Source: Tricholomella constricta
Lineage: Eukaryota > Basidiomycota > Agaricomycetes > Agaricales > Lyophyllaceae
Length of the DNA: 64,000 nucleotides
Reading direction: 5' to 3'
NCBI GenBank assembly: GCA_013368375.1
Contig: JAACJP010000034.1
Coordinates: 124,001-188,000, forward strand
Numbering within the stretch: position 1 is the first letter of the stretch; each line of letters starts with the position of its first letter. Of this stretch, positions 54,681-64,000 are shown one piece after another. The position numbers and the translations under genes are program-made. Under the pieces are notes generated by a model, which saw only the letters and a list, made by a program, of their open reading frames with translations, did no database searches and was not told the origin of the DNA.

Positions 54681-57581
54681 TCATTTCACGGTCATTGGCG
54701 TCGGTGTTGATGGCCTCGTCCCAGGTGGCGATAAATCCAACCCCAGTATATCACCATAGAGAAGCCCACTGACAACTGCCGTCGTGTTTTTCGTGTACAC
54801 GCACAGCCCGAGATAAACTAGATCATCGTCTTGCGCAATCTCAATGCTTGAAACGGGTTTTTCAGGCGCAGCGCAGTCACACGGGGGACGGGCGAAAGCG
54901 TAGAAAACTGCGGAACTAGGGAGAGACGGAGCGGAAGTTTCCAATGAAGTTGCTAACGTGACCGGGGTCGACAAGACAGGTGTCGATTGAAGGGAAGTTG
55001 AGGGGCGTTGCTGGGTGGTGCTGTAATCTACGAGGGAGCTTGGTCCGGCTGAGGTGGAGGTGCCATCGGTGCTATTAGTCGGTTTCGTTATCGTCGCTGT
55101 GGTTATTGCGGTGGTAGGTGTTGTAGGAGAAGTGGTCGGTTCTTCGGCATTTTTCTTCAGGATAGTCGTGATCATGGTCGTGGTCGTAGTGACGGTGACA
55201 GTGATGGTCTTGACGTCTTCCTCCTGCTCTTGCTTCTTCGCAAGTTTAATGGCCTTCTTCCTCTCATAAAGTATCAGGTCTCGATTAACTAATGTCGACA
55301 GGTCCATAGGGAGATAGTTCTGCTGGATACTACCGAGGGAAGGGGCAATCAGATAAAATTCAGTGTAGTAGGCTCAGTGCGCATACCCTGGTTTGAAGTC
55401 TACAAAGCAAAAAGTGATGTTATATATTGCTCATAAAGGTGATGAAAGACGCACTTGACACAAGAGATCGGCTCTTTGTTCTCTCAGTTAGAATTCGAGA
55501 AAGTTTCCGATGATCCCAACCACTTTCCACGCCCTTCTTGAAGTAATCCTGATGTCCATAAACCAATAAGTGCTCGCAAGAAAACTAGATAAAGTAGGCA
55601 AAGCTCACAGGGTCCTTGAACGTGGTGCGATCTAGTGAGCCTACGTAAAAACTCGTAGAAGGTCACTTCCTAATGTCATCACAAGGAAATCACCCACATA
55701 GACGTTGTATTCACCCTCATCAATCCAAATTAATGCTCCGGGAATACAAAAGCGTCGACGACGACTCAGCCATGGGTATAGACTCTCCTCTCTTGACGAG
55801 GACAAAATCAAGTGCCCACCTTGATGGACCTGCAATTTCCTTGAAATACCGCGTATCCAATTGTGAGAGGACGACGATTGTTAGGGCGCGTTCCTGGAGG
55901 GAGAAAGTAACTGCAGGCAACTAAAAGAATGATACATATTGTATGAAGAGAACTTTTAACTGACAAATCACGTCCCCTGCGACCAGGCTGACGGGGGGTG
56001 GGCGGACGGACACCCGCAGCCACTGTGAGGACATGATCCAGCTCGAGTCGAACAGAATCGTGCGATGATCTGGTCCCACACCTCAAGGAAGTCGCAATCT
56101 ACGAACAGCAAGTTAGCGCCAAGAATAAAAGTTGACCAGGTAGCGAAACAAAGCAAAGGTGATTTGATACATACACTCCATCACGAACTGGCCATCATCG
56201 CCAAACTCGTGATTTAACAGTGGCAGAATCTCGAGCCACGCCGGCGTCCACTCCTTAGACCCATCGGACCACCGTCCGAGTCCCGTCCACTCCGACCGTC
56301 CCCAGGGATTGCGGAGGACCACGAATCGCTTCCCTTTGCACTCAGCGGCTCGGAGGACCGAGTAGTATGCATGACTACCAATCAAACCATCGACTTTAGC
56401 GTCCCGTATTCCATTGCGGCTGGAGTCAAGACTGTCGAAGGAGCAGCCGAAAAGTCTGTCCTGATTAGCCATGAGAAGCTCTTCGCTCCAGAATCTGTCT
56501 ATGTCAAGGATATCCTAGAAACCTTCCGGGTGAGCGAACGATGTTGGACCGGAAGATGGAACATGCCTTGTTGCGGATGACGGTAGACACTCCCCTGTGT
56601 TTTGCTCAGTTATTCTCAACGCTGTGGAGTTGGTCGACGCACCCTGTGAGCTCTTCCACTGCCTCCAGTGATTTCCCACCAGAAAGAGACACGTAGTCTC
56701 CATGTAGCTTCGCGTAGGCCTTTTCAATCAATGGCACCCATGTTTCGCCCATTGTCCCAGACTTGGCAAGTACAGTGTTTTGCCACCCTTGCGGGCAGAA
56801 CTGTTGTATGAGGCTTTATCTTCGTGATAAAGCTCCTTCTCTGCAACGGAGAGCTCCTCGTATTTGGGAACAGACGTGTAGAGCATACTACATTGGGACG
56901 CAGTGGTCAGGAAAATTGAATAAATAGGCAGCGCAGGGGGCGACGTACTCATCGATTACAACATTGACCCATGAATTATCCCGAAAGAAAATGAAGCCAT
57001 ACACACCCACTTCTTCATCGCGCTATGTCGATAATTTGAATTCAGAATGAGAGGATACATCGCTGACAAGTGGCTCACTGCAACGCAGAACTTCTCGACC
57101 AGCCCCTTCGCGGTTGACACAGTGGCCAAGGCCGACAAAAACCAACAATCCCCGAGCTTCCCTTGAATGATATCGTTCGAATCGGCGCCGTTCACGAAGA
57201 ACTGGGGCTTCTCAAATATCTGGGTAACACGTTGAACATCCTAAGGCACATATCTTCCAGCGATCGGAAGTTCAAGGCCATGGAGACATCGGTATTGGTC
57301 GTCCTCAAGGTCGAATTCAATATCACTGATCATGAGGCCATGTCAGATAACGCGATAAGGAGATAGACAGCTGCTGGATCGTACCGGAATTTCCGATTCT
57401 TCGCCCTACATTCTTTGACGATCCGCGCCGCACTGTTATTGCATTATTCGATAGCCTTTTCGAGCTCGGCGGTGACAAGAAGGCCGGGCTTCGGCTGGAA
57501 GAAAGGTTCGAAGGGGACCTGAAGAGTTAAACCAGAAGGGACAGCGGTGTCAGTGGCTGGAACAGCATCGGTCACAAACAT
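54681..57581 (-). pseudogene. Calpain-like cysteine protease, disrupted
   Basis: On the minus strand from ATG 57581 the frame runs 45 codons to a TAA (57444-57446) just before the conserved KECRAKNRKFR segment. A second in-frame TAG lies at 57241-57243 before DVQRVTQIFEKPQFF. One-base losses shift the frame near 56768 (after GKTLY) and 56067 (after WDQI). The catalytic residues remain: Cys in QGKLGDCWFLSAL (about 57146), His in LIGSHAYYSVL (56371-56373), Asn in LRNPWG (56308-56310). A beta-sandwich remnant (SQLDTRYFKEIAGPSRWALD) and a Thr-rich C-terminal part (55307-54681) follow. One intron (after VIRNK, near 56567) has a GC donor. The family is common in Agaricomycetes. Sequencing errors could mimic some breaks, but four independent ones make a pseudogene likely. 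Confidence 0.8.
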
Positions 57582-58114
57582 CGTTTCGAGAGAGTAAAAG
57601 TGTGGGGGACTAGTAGGCAATAGAGTGGCCTTTAGATATATATATATAACATATGCAATCAAGAGTAGACCTCAAAAGCGATGCGCCCGCGTGCACGAGC
57701 ACGGCGCTAACTGTCATGGCAGGCCCGTGCAGTTCGCAAGAAAAGCTATGGTCGTCGGTCGAGAAGAGGACTTTCAGACTTTGTCAAAGGAGAACGTGGG
57801 TCCCACGTGTCGGCATAACACGACGCCAGTGAGTCTCTCGTTTTCGGTCCTTTGGACATCTATGCTTGGGATATCCTTTCACATGTCAAGAATCGGCTAT
57901 ATCTCAACGTCGCCTCTCACATTGTAGGTGTTCAAGATAAAACTACTCTAATTATGGCACTAACTACATATATAGTGACTTGTGTGCATAAAATTCACGG
58001 AAATAGTTTGTGTACTAAGTTACGAGGTACAGCGCAGAATCATTGGGTATACACAGATTCATGATCCTCGTCAAACGAGTCTCGGGAGAAGGACATCCTC
58101 AACAACCGAACTCA
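57582..58114. other. Intergenic, no gene seen
   Basis: Upstream of the calpain relic, with a TATATATATA run at about 57636-57648 that could be the former TATA box. No gene. Confidence 0.4.
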
Positions 58115-59794
58115 TCACAATACCATGACACCGGCTCCACGATCACATACCCCCTCCGCGCCGATGTTCAGCATCAGCGAACCTGCCTTCTCCGCCAGAT
58201 CCTTCGCGACCATATCGCCGAGACCCAAGGCCAGACCCATGCCCGTCCCTACAACGTCGCCAGGCGTCGAGAGCGCAGTATTCGTCGGCGACAAACTATC
58301 CTCAGCGGACATCGGAAAGGAAGAGAGCTGCGACGAGTCTGAACCGGCAGGGCTGACGATCGGAACAACGCCTGGGCTATCGGGCGTCAGGCTGTGTGTG
58401 TCCCTGAGAACGAGGAACGCTTGGATAGTCTTCTGCGAGCTTAAAGAATCGAGATCGATGGAGGAGGGCGCGGCCGCGCGGACGATCGAAGCAGGGAGCG
58501 TGGGGCGGGCCTTGACAATGCGAGGAGATGTTGACGTGGGCATCGCAGGAGTCGTGTTACCAGTACAAGTACCAGCACCAGAGAAGAGAAGTGCGGGGTC
58601 GATCTGGGATACAAGCGAGACTTGTGGTTGAAGAGGTTGAAGAGTCATAGGCAGATTGCTGAAAGGGGACGAATCGAACTCAGCATTGTGGACATCCGTC
58701 TGCAAAACAGGGTGCGTGCCGTTATCTGCCACAAAGGGCACAGTAAATGCGCGAAGCATCGGAGCTATGCTCGGAATCCTTGGGCGTCCAACGCGCACGG
58801 CGGATATAGGGATATCTGTACTGGCCTTGCTACGCATAAAGTCGTCGTGGGCTGCGGTGAAGTCGTCGTGACGGAACTGCCAGCCGTTCGGAAGGCCTTG
58901 GTATAGGGAAACTTCACGAGCCATTGGCAGGCTTCGTAGGGTGCTTACGGGAGCGCTATGGTTCGCTACGCGGTCGAGGCGGTTGTCCAGCGAGTCAGAT
59001 TGGGGATTCTGCACAGGAGTCTCGGGGCGGAGGCTGACACCATCTTCTGATGCTTTCGTTTGGACGTCAGCGCATACATTCTGCTTATCGCTCGAATTGT
59101 CCTCAGCACCGAGGTCGCGGAGATACTGATGTAGTTTCGGTAAAAGGCTCTGAGCCCCAAGCTGATCTCCTGCGTTCATCATTCCGCACTTCTTTGCGAT
59201 ACAAGTAGGACACGCCTTGATGAATCGCGCGACGAGCTCCTTGGGAATCCAGGTATAATGCTGACGAACAGAGAGACAAGTCTTATCCCGTCCAGCATGG
59301 CCAGCAATTCCATGACTATAGCACAAGATATCGTAGATCTGCTCCTGCACAGCGACGAGGTTCTTCTCATGGAGGAGCACAGTCTGGCCTTCTTCAACCT
59401 CAGAACAAGAGGGCTTTTCATCGACCTCGGCAAGGCCTTGTTCTTTCTTAAGCGTCCCGAGTGTGAACTTCTTGCGCACCCAGAAGCGAAACTGCGCTGT
59501 TTCAGAGGTCAGGTCAGGTGTGTGAAGTACGGCCCAGATTTTGTCGAAAAGATTCTGGGAGATCAGCGCTTTTGCTCGCCGGCTGGGGCTGAGAGTCGCG
59601 AGATAGCTAGCCTCGATCTGCTTATATTGCGCATATGTCGGAAATCCAGGCTTGCTGTTGATGACTGTGGTTTGTGCGCCATCGTGCAGGGCGATATCGA
59701 TAATCGGCTTCTTGGAAGGGGTATCCGGAGTAGTTGGTCTAGTGTAGGGCTTTGAGCTGCAAGCAGGAGGCACTCGTTGGCGGTCGGGAGACAT
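58115..59794 (-). CDS. Protein with retroelement-type integrase zinc-binding (H2C2) domain, probably domesticated
   Basis: A single open frame of 559 residues starts at ATG 59794 (MSPDRQRVPP). Residues about 50-110 hold a conserved block (FPTYAQYKQIEASYLATLSP ... FDKIWAVLHTPDL). Residues about 150-205 hold the HHCC zinc finger of Ty3/Gypsy integrases: His in CYSHGIAGHAGRDKTC, then PKELVARFIKACPTCIAKKC. No integrase catalytic core, reverse transcriptase, protease or LTR is present. The C-terminal half is a low-complexity Ser/Pro/Thr region. A retained cellular protein, perhaps a DNA-binding regulator, is inferred. It lies about 440 bp downstream of H2A.Z on the same strand. Confidence 0.78.
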   Translation of the reverse strand: MSPDRQRVPPACSSKPYTRPTTPDTPSKKPIIDIALHDGAQTTVINSKPGFPTYAQYKQIEASYLATLSPSRRAKALISQNLFDKIWAVLHTPDLTSETAQFRFWVRKKFTLGTLKKEQGLAEVDEKPSCSEVEEGQTVLLHEKNLVAVQEQIYDILCYSHGIAGHAGRDKTCLSVRQHYTWIPKELVARFIKACPTCIAKKCGMMNAGDQLGAQSLLPKLHQYLRDLGAEDNSSDKQNVCADVQTKASEDGVSLRPETPVQNPQSDSLDNRLDRVANHSAPVSTLRSLPMAREVSLYQGLPNGWQFRHDDFTAAHDDFMRSKASTDIPISAVRVGRPRIPSIAPMLRAFTVPFVADNGTHPVLQTDVHNAEFDSSPFSNLPMTLQPLQPQVSLVSQIDPALLFSGAGTCTGNTTPAMPTSTSPRIVKARPTLPASIVRAAAPSSIDLDSLSSQKTIQAFLVLRDTHSLTPDSPGVVPIVSPAGSDSSQLSSFPMSAEDSLSPTNTALSTPGDVVGTGMGLALGLGDMVAKDLAEKAGSLMLNIGAEGVCDRGAGVMVL

Positions 59795-60232
59795 CTGTTA
59801 TAGCACTAGTAGAGTCCTCTGCGTGAACGATAGAAACTGGTAAAAGGGAAGAGCTTGAGGCTGACGGCTGGTGGTATGAGGACAAGTTTGGGGAAGTCAG
59901 AACGTTGGTCTGTTTTTAAGCACGTACAAACAAGGCGATCCCGGGCCGGGTGCAAGTTTTTTAATTCCGTCGCAGGCATTTCATTTCCAAAGCATGATGA
60001 GCAGCAAAAGCAACGAGGCTATAAAGATATATCAAGATAATAAGTACACAGAAGAGAGGCTGTCGTATCTTGTTACACACACCCTACCGAAAAAAGGAGT
60101 ACACGAACCATCATCTGGTCAGTAATAATATAGCGCCTGGTAAGGAACGAGGGTACAATGGCTAGCGGTGCCAAGATAGAAAGAACGAAGATGTCCACCA
60201 GCAATGCAGTAAAATGACTCGTCCTAAAGAAA

Positions 60233-60770
60233 TCAGGCCTTTGGTACGGCCTTGACGCTCGTCGTCAGACTCTTGTGGATGAACGGCAGAACTCCTCCTC
60301 CAGCAATCGTCGCGCGAACAAGGGTGTCGAGTTCCTCATCACCACGGATGGCGAGTTGTAGATGGCGAGGAGTTATGCGTTTGACACGAAGATCCTTCGA
60401 CGCATTTCCTGAAAAGCATCCTCATTGGAAACCGGGACACATAGGATAAACATGACTCGTACCAGCAAGCTCCAACACTTCAGCAGTGAGATACTCGAGA
60501 ATCGCGGAGGTATATACGGCAGCCTTTGCGCCGATTCGGACATTGTATTGTGTTCGTTGCTTCAGGTAACGATGAATACGACCAACAGGGAACTAGGTCC
60601 AAACCGAGGACGGATTAGTGATGCATGATGGGTGCCACCGCAGGAACACATACCTGCAGCCCAGCCTTTTGACTTCTCGTTTGCACCGTTCGTGGCTGAT
60701 TCTGTCCTGACGCGCCGGTCGCGGCACCAGACTTGGATTTTCCACCACCTGATTTTGCGGTGGGTGGCAT
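60233..60770 (-). CDS. HTZ1: Histone variant H2A.Z
   Basis: Three exons from ATG 60770 to TGA 60233 give 140 residues. The histone fold reads [20 protein letters not shown], then [40 protein letters not shown] and [23 protein letters not shown] and [14 protein letters not shown] distinguish H2A.Z from canonical H2A. The N-terminal tail is Gly/Lys-rich with several acetylatable Lys. Introns fall after GLQ and within the AGNASKD codons. H2A.Z is deposited by SWR1 at promoters and boundaries. No damage is visible. Confidence 0.95.
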
Positions 60771-61089
60771 TGTGAGTGCAGTAAGGGACTTGAGATGGGA
60801 CCGATGTGTGTGACTAGAGCACGATCATATGAGTATCGAGAAACTTCGACACCTAGGTGATAGGAGTTTTTACCTTGATTAACAAGAGATTTTAAAGCAG
60901 TACTAAGAGAACATACAGAGATGAGTTGGGAGGAAAAGAAAGAGGTATAGTGAGCTCTTGCCTTGCGGAACGCGAAAGTGGCGTTAAACGTGGTGGTGGT
61001 TCCAAAGAAAGAAATGTTGTCGTTTATTTGCACCTCCCAACCGAGTTTCACCAATCAACGAGATCACATGTTTTGCACCACGACGCGCC

Positions 61090-61596
61090 GTGTCTCACTG
61101 CTCCCTTTTCTCTCCCGTGCTTGACGCGCTTGAAACGCGTCGAATTGATAAAAACTGGATGTTGACTTTCTTCAAAGGTAGAATGTTCAAACTGGTCTCA
61201 TTCGTCACCAGGATCTTTCGTTTTTCTCACAAGATCTTCAACGCCATATATCACCTTGCCTCCGCAACCAAAAACTCACCCTCTTGCGTACGTGAGCTCT
61301 GCGCTCTTGAAGAACGGACTTTTGAAAAGATATTTGTCATGTCTCGCGTCCGAGAGGACGCTTTTGATACTGGGACCAAGGTTAGACTCTTCGCAGTAGC
61401 ATACCCACTTCCCGTCGAGTGCGACTCTGAAATTCTCCATGGTTTAATTGTCGTAAGGTGGGGGACGCTTATATCGATATCCCGCCAGCGGCATTCGCTC
61501 TGGATTCTATTCTCGCATTCGGGGATTAAAACTCAAGGACGTTTCAATGTTGGGTTTGAAAAGGCACGATGCAAATCAATAATTCAACTGTTCTAA
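61090..61596 (+). CDS. Hypothetical 168-codon open frame, unrecognised
   Basis: The plus-strand frame starts at ATG 61090, with a second Met at 61159. It contains KLVSFVTRIFRFSHKIFNAI and LCALEERTFEKIFVMSRVRE. No domain, signal peptide or splice context is recognised. It is divergent from H2A.Z with about 320 bp between them. It may be spurious. Confidence 0.25.
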   Translation: MSHCSLFSPVLDALETRRIDKNWMLTFFKGRMFKLVSFVTRIFRFSHKIFNAIYHLASATKNSPSCVRELCALEERTFEKIFVMSRVREDAFDTGTKVRLFAVAYPLPVECDSEILHGLIVVRWGTLISISRQRHSLWILFSHSGIKTQGRFNVGFEKARCKSIIQLF

Positions 61597-61883
61597 TCGT
61601 GTGCTGCCCTGGCTTCGCCATGCACAGCTGCCTTTCCTCCTGTCTCTCTTAATTCTCCCCTCTCGTGCATCTCAGGTTTGCTAGCAATCTTCCCCGCAAC
61701 CTGTCCCTCTCGTTAATAACTATTCCAGATCAGCGAGAGACTTTCAAGTACCTTCTCTGTCTTGCCACGGATCTTGTCACCAAGATCAGCATGACCCTCT
61801 GGAAGGTCGTCACGTCCACTGATTGCGACCCCACCTTAGGATGGCCAGAAAATTAGGTCACAAGGATAAGACGAGTTGTGTGA

Positions 61884-62165
61884 TTATTGACCTGCTGAAG
61901 TCGGCTGCACATCTAATGGACGCGCCGTGGTGAAGGCGTTCTCTTTGAGCCCCTGTCGTGGGGCGCTATGGCTAATATGTCTTGGCTGCTCGTCCAGTGA
62001 CGAACTGGAAATACGGTCCATGGTACCCTTGCTGTAGTCGACCGTCGGCTCACCGCCCTTAGCCCCGGGAAGGGGGTCGTCGGTGTTGTGAAGGTGATGC
62101 GCGGGGCGGGATATAGGGCCCGCTGTAGTGTCCGAGGATTCATTATTTATTTTGATGGAAGACAT
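61884..62165 (-). CDS. Small hydrophilic conserved-looking protein, unknown
   Basis: A 93-codon open frame from ATG 62165 encodes a polar, probably disordered protein (HHLHNTDDPLPGAKGGEPTV, DYSKGTMDRISSSSLDEQPR). Amino-acid use is protein-like rather than random. A GTCAAT after the Gly codon could be a donor for a further exon, so the end at 61884 is uncertain. No family is assigned. Confidence 0.4.
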   Translation of the reverse strand: MSSIKINNESSDTTAGPISRPAHHLHNTDDPLPGAKGGEPTVDYSKGTMDRISSSSLDEQPRHISHSAPRQGLKENAFTTARPLDVQPTSAGQ

Positions 62166-62855
62166 GGTCGAGAATAAAGATGCTTTAAAGTTGAATGTGT
62201 GGTATGTGGATTTCCTTCGGCTGAGCCGTGGCTGTTAAATACGATTGTCCTGAAGAGTGACGTCATTCTATGTTCCACTGGAGCAGGCCCAACGTACTTA
62301 TTAGAAATGATTTACAGACTTTTGGCGGGTGGGAAAAAGGGCGCCGGCACCTGCCGTGATCCGATGGCGATCACATGTCACGTGACCCGACGCGCCTGCG
62401 CGAAAGCGCCCTCCTCGCTCCCTCCTGCCCGCGGCGCGCCCTGTAGCTCCGTTGATACTTTAAAAAAAAAATCGTCGCTGCGCGGCACCTCTTGAGTATG
62501 CTTAGGAGGGCATAGAACTGACCTCAAAGTTCCTGAAATCGAATTTGTTCTGAAAGGGTGTGCTTCTCTACTATAATTGAAGCAAGTTTGCAATTCCTGA
62601 AATGTACATATGGGCAAGAAAGCAGCCAAGACACACTTGCAACTCCCATAGGCATGTCAAGGAGGCCATTGCACAGTAATGAGAGCCCACAGTTCTGCTG
62701 TTGACTGCTTAATGAGCCAGAAATGGTGCATAAGTTCTGAAATAAGGGGGATAAGTGCCCATAAGTACTTATTTCTGAGTGATTTACCGTAATTCAGGCT
62801 GATTTACGGGCTTGATTTACAGGCCACGAGCCGGGTCAGTCCGGTAAATCAGCTC

Positions 62856-62879
62856 GGGGCGCGCGCTAGCGCGCGCCCC
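62856..62879. repeat. Perfect 24-bp GC-rich palindrome
   Basis: The sequence is centred on CGCTAGCG and flanked symmetrically by GC alternations and GGGG/CCCC ends. It reads identically on both strands. Confidence 0.85.
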
Positions 62880-62907
62880 CATCAATTCTGGTCCCTGATT
62901 TCGCTTC

Positions 62908-62927
62908 GCGCGGCCTCTCGGCCGCGC
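62908..62927. repeat. GC-rich hairpin, 8-bp stem
   Basis: GCGCGGCC, loop TCTC, GGCCGCGC: a perfect stem 28 bp to the right of the palindrome, within the MITE-like element. Confidence 0.8.
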
Positions 62928-63294
62928 CAACTTAGACACCCCAATTTGGCGCTGCATTGAGCCCTTCCACAGACAGCACTTTGGCCGTGAATTGACAGTT
63001 AAGAGATGCACAATTGGGCTTGAATTTGAGTTCCACAATCACAAAATTTCCAAGGCCCAAGGTTGATTTTATAGTCCCAAAATCTTATCCCCACATCTGA
63101 ACACATTCTCTGGAGCCTGACAAGAATATTTGAAGCGGGCACACGTCTCAGAGCTTGTGTTACGACGAGTCGCGTCGACCCCGCCCTCTTGGCGCCAGGG
63201 TCCCATGCGCGTCCGTTAGGCGACGTCCGGGCATTGCCGTGCTTTACGACGATTTACATCCCTGAGTGTAAATCACTCGAAATAACTGTACTTA

Positions 63295-64000
63295 CACGTG
63301 GGGTGGCGATTCTCTTGGCATTGGCACTGACATGGAAAGAAATCCTCACTCAGATTGTGCACCACATCCATCACAGCGAAAAGTCAAGAGATACGGCTGA
63401 GGAGAATTGAAAAAGATTGTCAGAATTCCCACCAATTTCACAATGAATACCTGTGACACGATTTCCCAAACAGATATTCTTGTGAATTGTGAGAAGCTAA
63501 GAATTCACTGAAAATTCTCTCGCTAGATCTCTCTAGGTTTAGATATATAGCGATGACACAATTTAAATTCTTTCCCAGTTGAAATTTGGTGGCCTTGTCG
63601 GTCTCCTCCTGCCACGATGTTCATCGGAAATGACGACGATCACAACGGCGACCACGATGGCAACACTGACAGAAGCTAAGCTACACTCTTTCATCCATTG
63701 AACATCAAGGTGCAATGTGTGTTCTCACTTTCATTACAAGGCTATATGCTGACTACATATACTTTTACAGGCTGGGCAGAAAGACCTTTGCGACGATGAT
63801 TTCAATACGGGGTTTTCGGTAAGCCCACAAATGACTCCGCCAATGTTCTTCCTTGTTCATGATCTCGATGCCAGGATCAACAACAGGAATCCCTTTCGTT
63901 ACCCGAGCCTCACGCTATCAAGATATGCGGAACATTATTTCAGGTATTTTCCGGCTTTTTTCACTACTCGGGACCGACTATTTATTCAGTTTTCAGGTGC
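63295..64000 (+). other. Possible 5' part of a spliced gene at the right edge
   Basis: Several intron-like units follow one another on the plus strand: an acceptor TTTTACAG before 63771, donor GTAAGC at about 63819, acceptor TGCCAG near 63873, donor GTATTT near 63943. The exon between the last two is open in two frames. I cannot fix the start or the frame, and no domain is recognisable. 63295-63600 shows nothing. Confidence 0.2.

Larger units (their letters stand above)
62762..63294. mobile_element. MITE-like element with about 26-bp imperfect terminal inverted repeats
   Basis: The left end (62762-62787) and the reverse complement of the right end (63268-63294) share TAAGTAC, TTATTTC and GAGTGATTTAC, with small indels. 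The inside holds GATTTAC repeats in both directions, a perfect 24-bp palindrome and a GC-rich hairpin. No open frame encodes a transposase. I could not see a clean target-site duplication. Confidence 0.5.

Noticed and set aside
58115..59794. A complete Ty3/Gypsy retrotransposon
   Set aside because: Only the integrase zinc finger is present; reverse transcriptase, RNase H, protease, integrase core and LTRs are absent.

Overview
The window is eukaryotic nuclear DNA from a filamentous fungus, most likely an Agaricomycete (mushroom-forming basidiomycete). The basis is dense genes on both strands, many short GT-AG introns of about 46-90 nt, and a conserved fungal gene set: Rheb GTPase, Arp2/3 p16 subunit, SWI/SNF SMARCD subunit, H2A.Z, Tah18, Lcl3, a Kin4-type kinase and an Ufo1-like F-box protein. 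I saw no rRNA, tRNA or CRISPR. All gene models were spliced by eye from splice signals and family motifs.

Layout. 1-20 kb is mostly single-copy housekeeping: a secreted beta-lactamase-like hydrolase (-), an F-box/WD40/UIM protein (+), ARPC5 (-), Rheb (-), a BAR-SH3 protein with an 18-nt microexon (-), SMARCD/Snf12 (-), and a secreted Cys/Pro-rich repeat protein (-). 26.7 kb holds a small GPI-type Thr-rich protein (+) and 28.5-32.4 kb a 1248-residue Kin4-type kinase (-). 41.1-45.9 kb holds LCL3 and TAH18 (both +). 54.7-57.6 kb holds a calpain gene broken by stops and frameshifts. 58.1-60.8 kb holds a protein with a retrotransposon-type integrase zinc finger and H2A.Z (both -). The right end carries an MITE-like element with terminal inverted repeats.

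The striking part is a multigene unit present three times between these blocks: copy 1 at about 20.2-25.8 kb, copy 2 at 33.3-41.06 kb (inverted), copy 3 at 46.93-54.4 kb. The unit order is: X region - gene A (chorismate-lyase-like fold, C-terminal membrane anchor) - convergent open frame B - small Cys-rich ORF C with its own TATA box and 5'UTR intron - secreted GH24 (T4-type) lysozyme - orphan KA1-domain protein on the opposite strand. Gene A is intact in all three copies. The lysozyme is intact in copies 2 and 3, with Glu/Asp/Thr spaced exactly as in T4 lysozyme. In copy 1 it is split into two opposite-facing halves and its catalytic Glu is Lys. The orphan KA1 protein resembles the C-terminus of the kinase next door; it is intact in copy 2, broken in copy 3 and absent in copy 1. 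Copies 1 and 3 read as pieces of a head-to-tail array, and copy 2 as an inverted complete unit. This amplified lysozyme / gene A / ORF C cassette is my best candidate for an undescribed system, possibly in interaction with bacteria; that role is inference.
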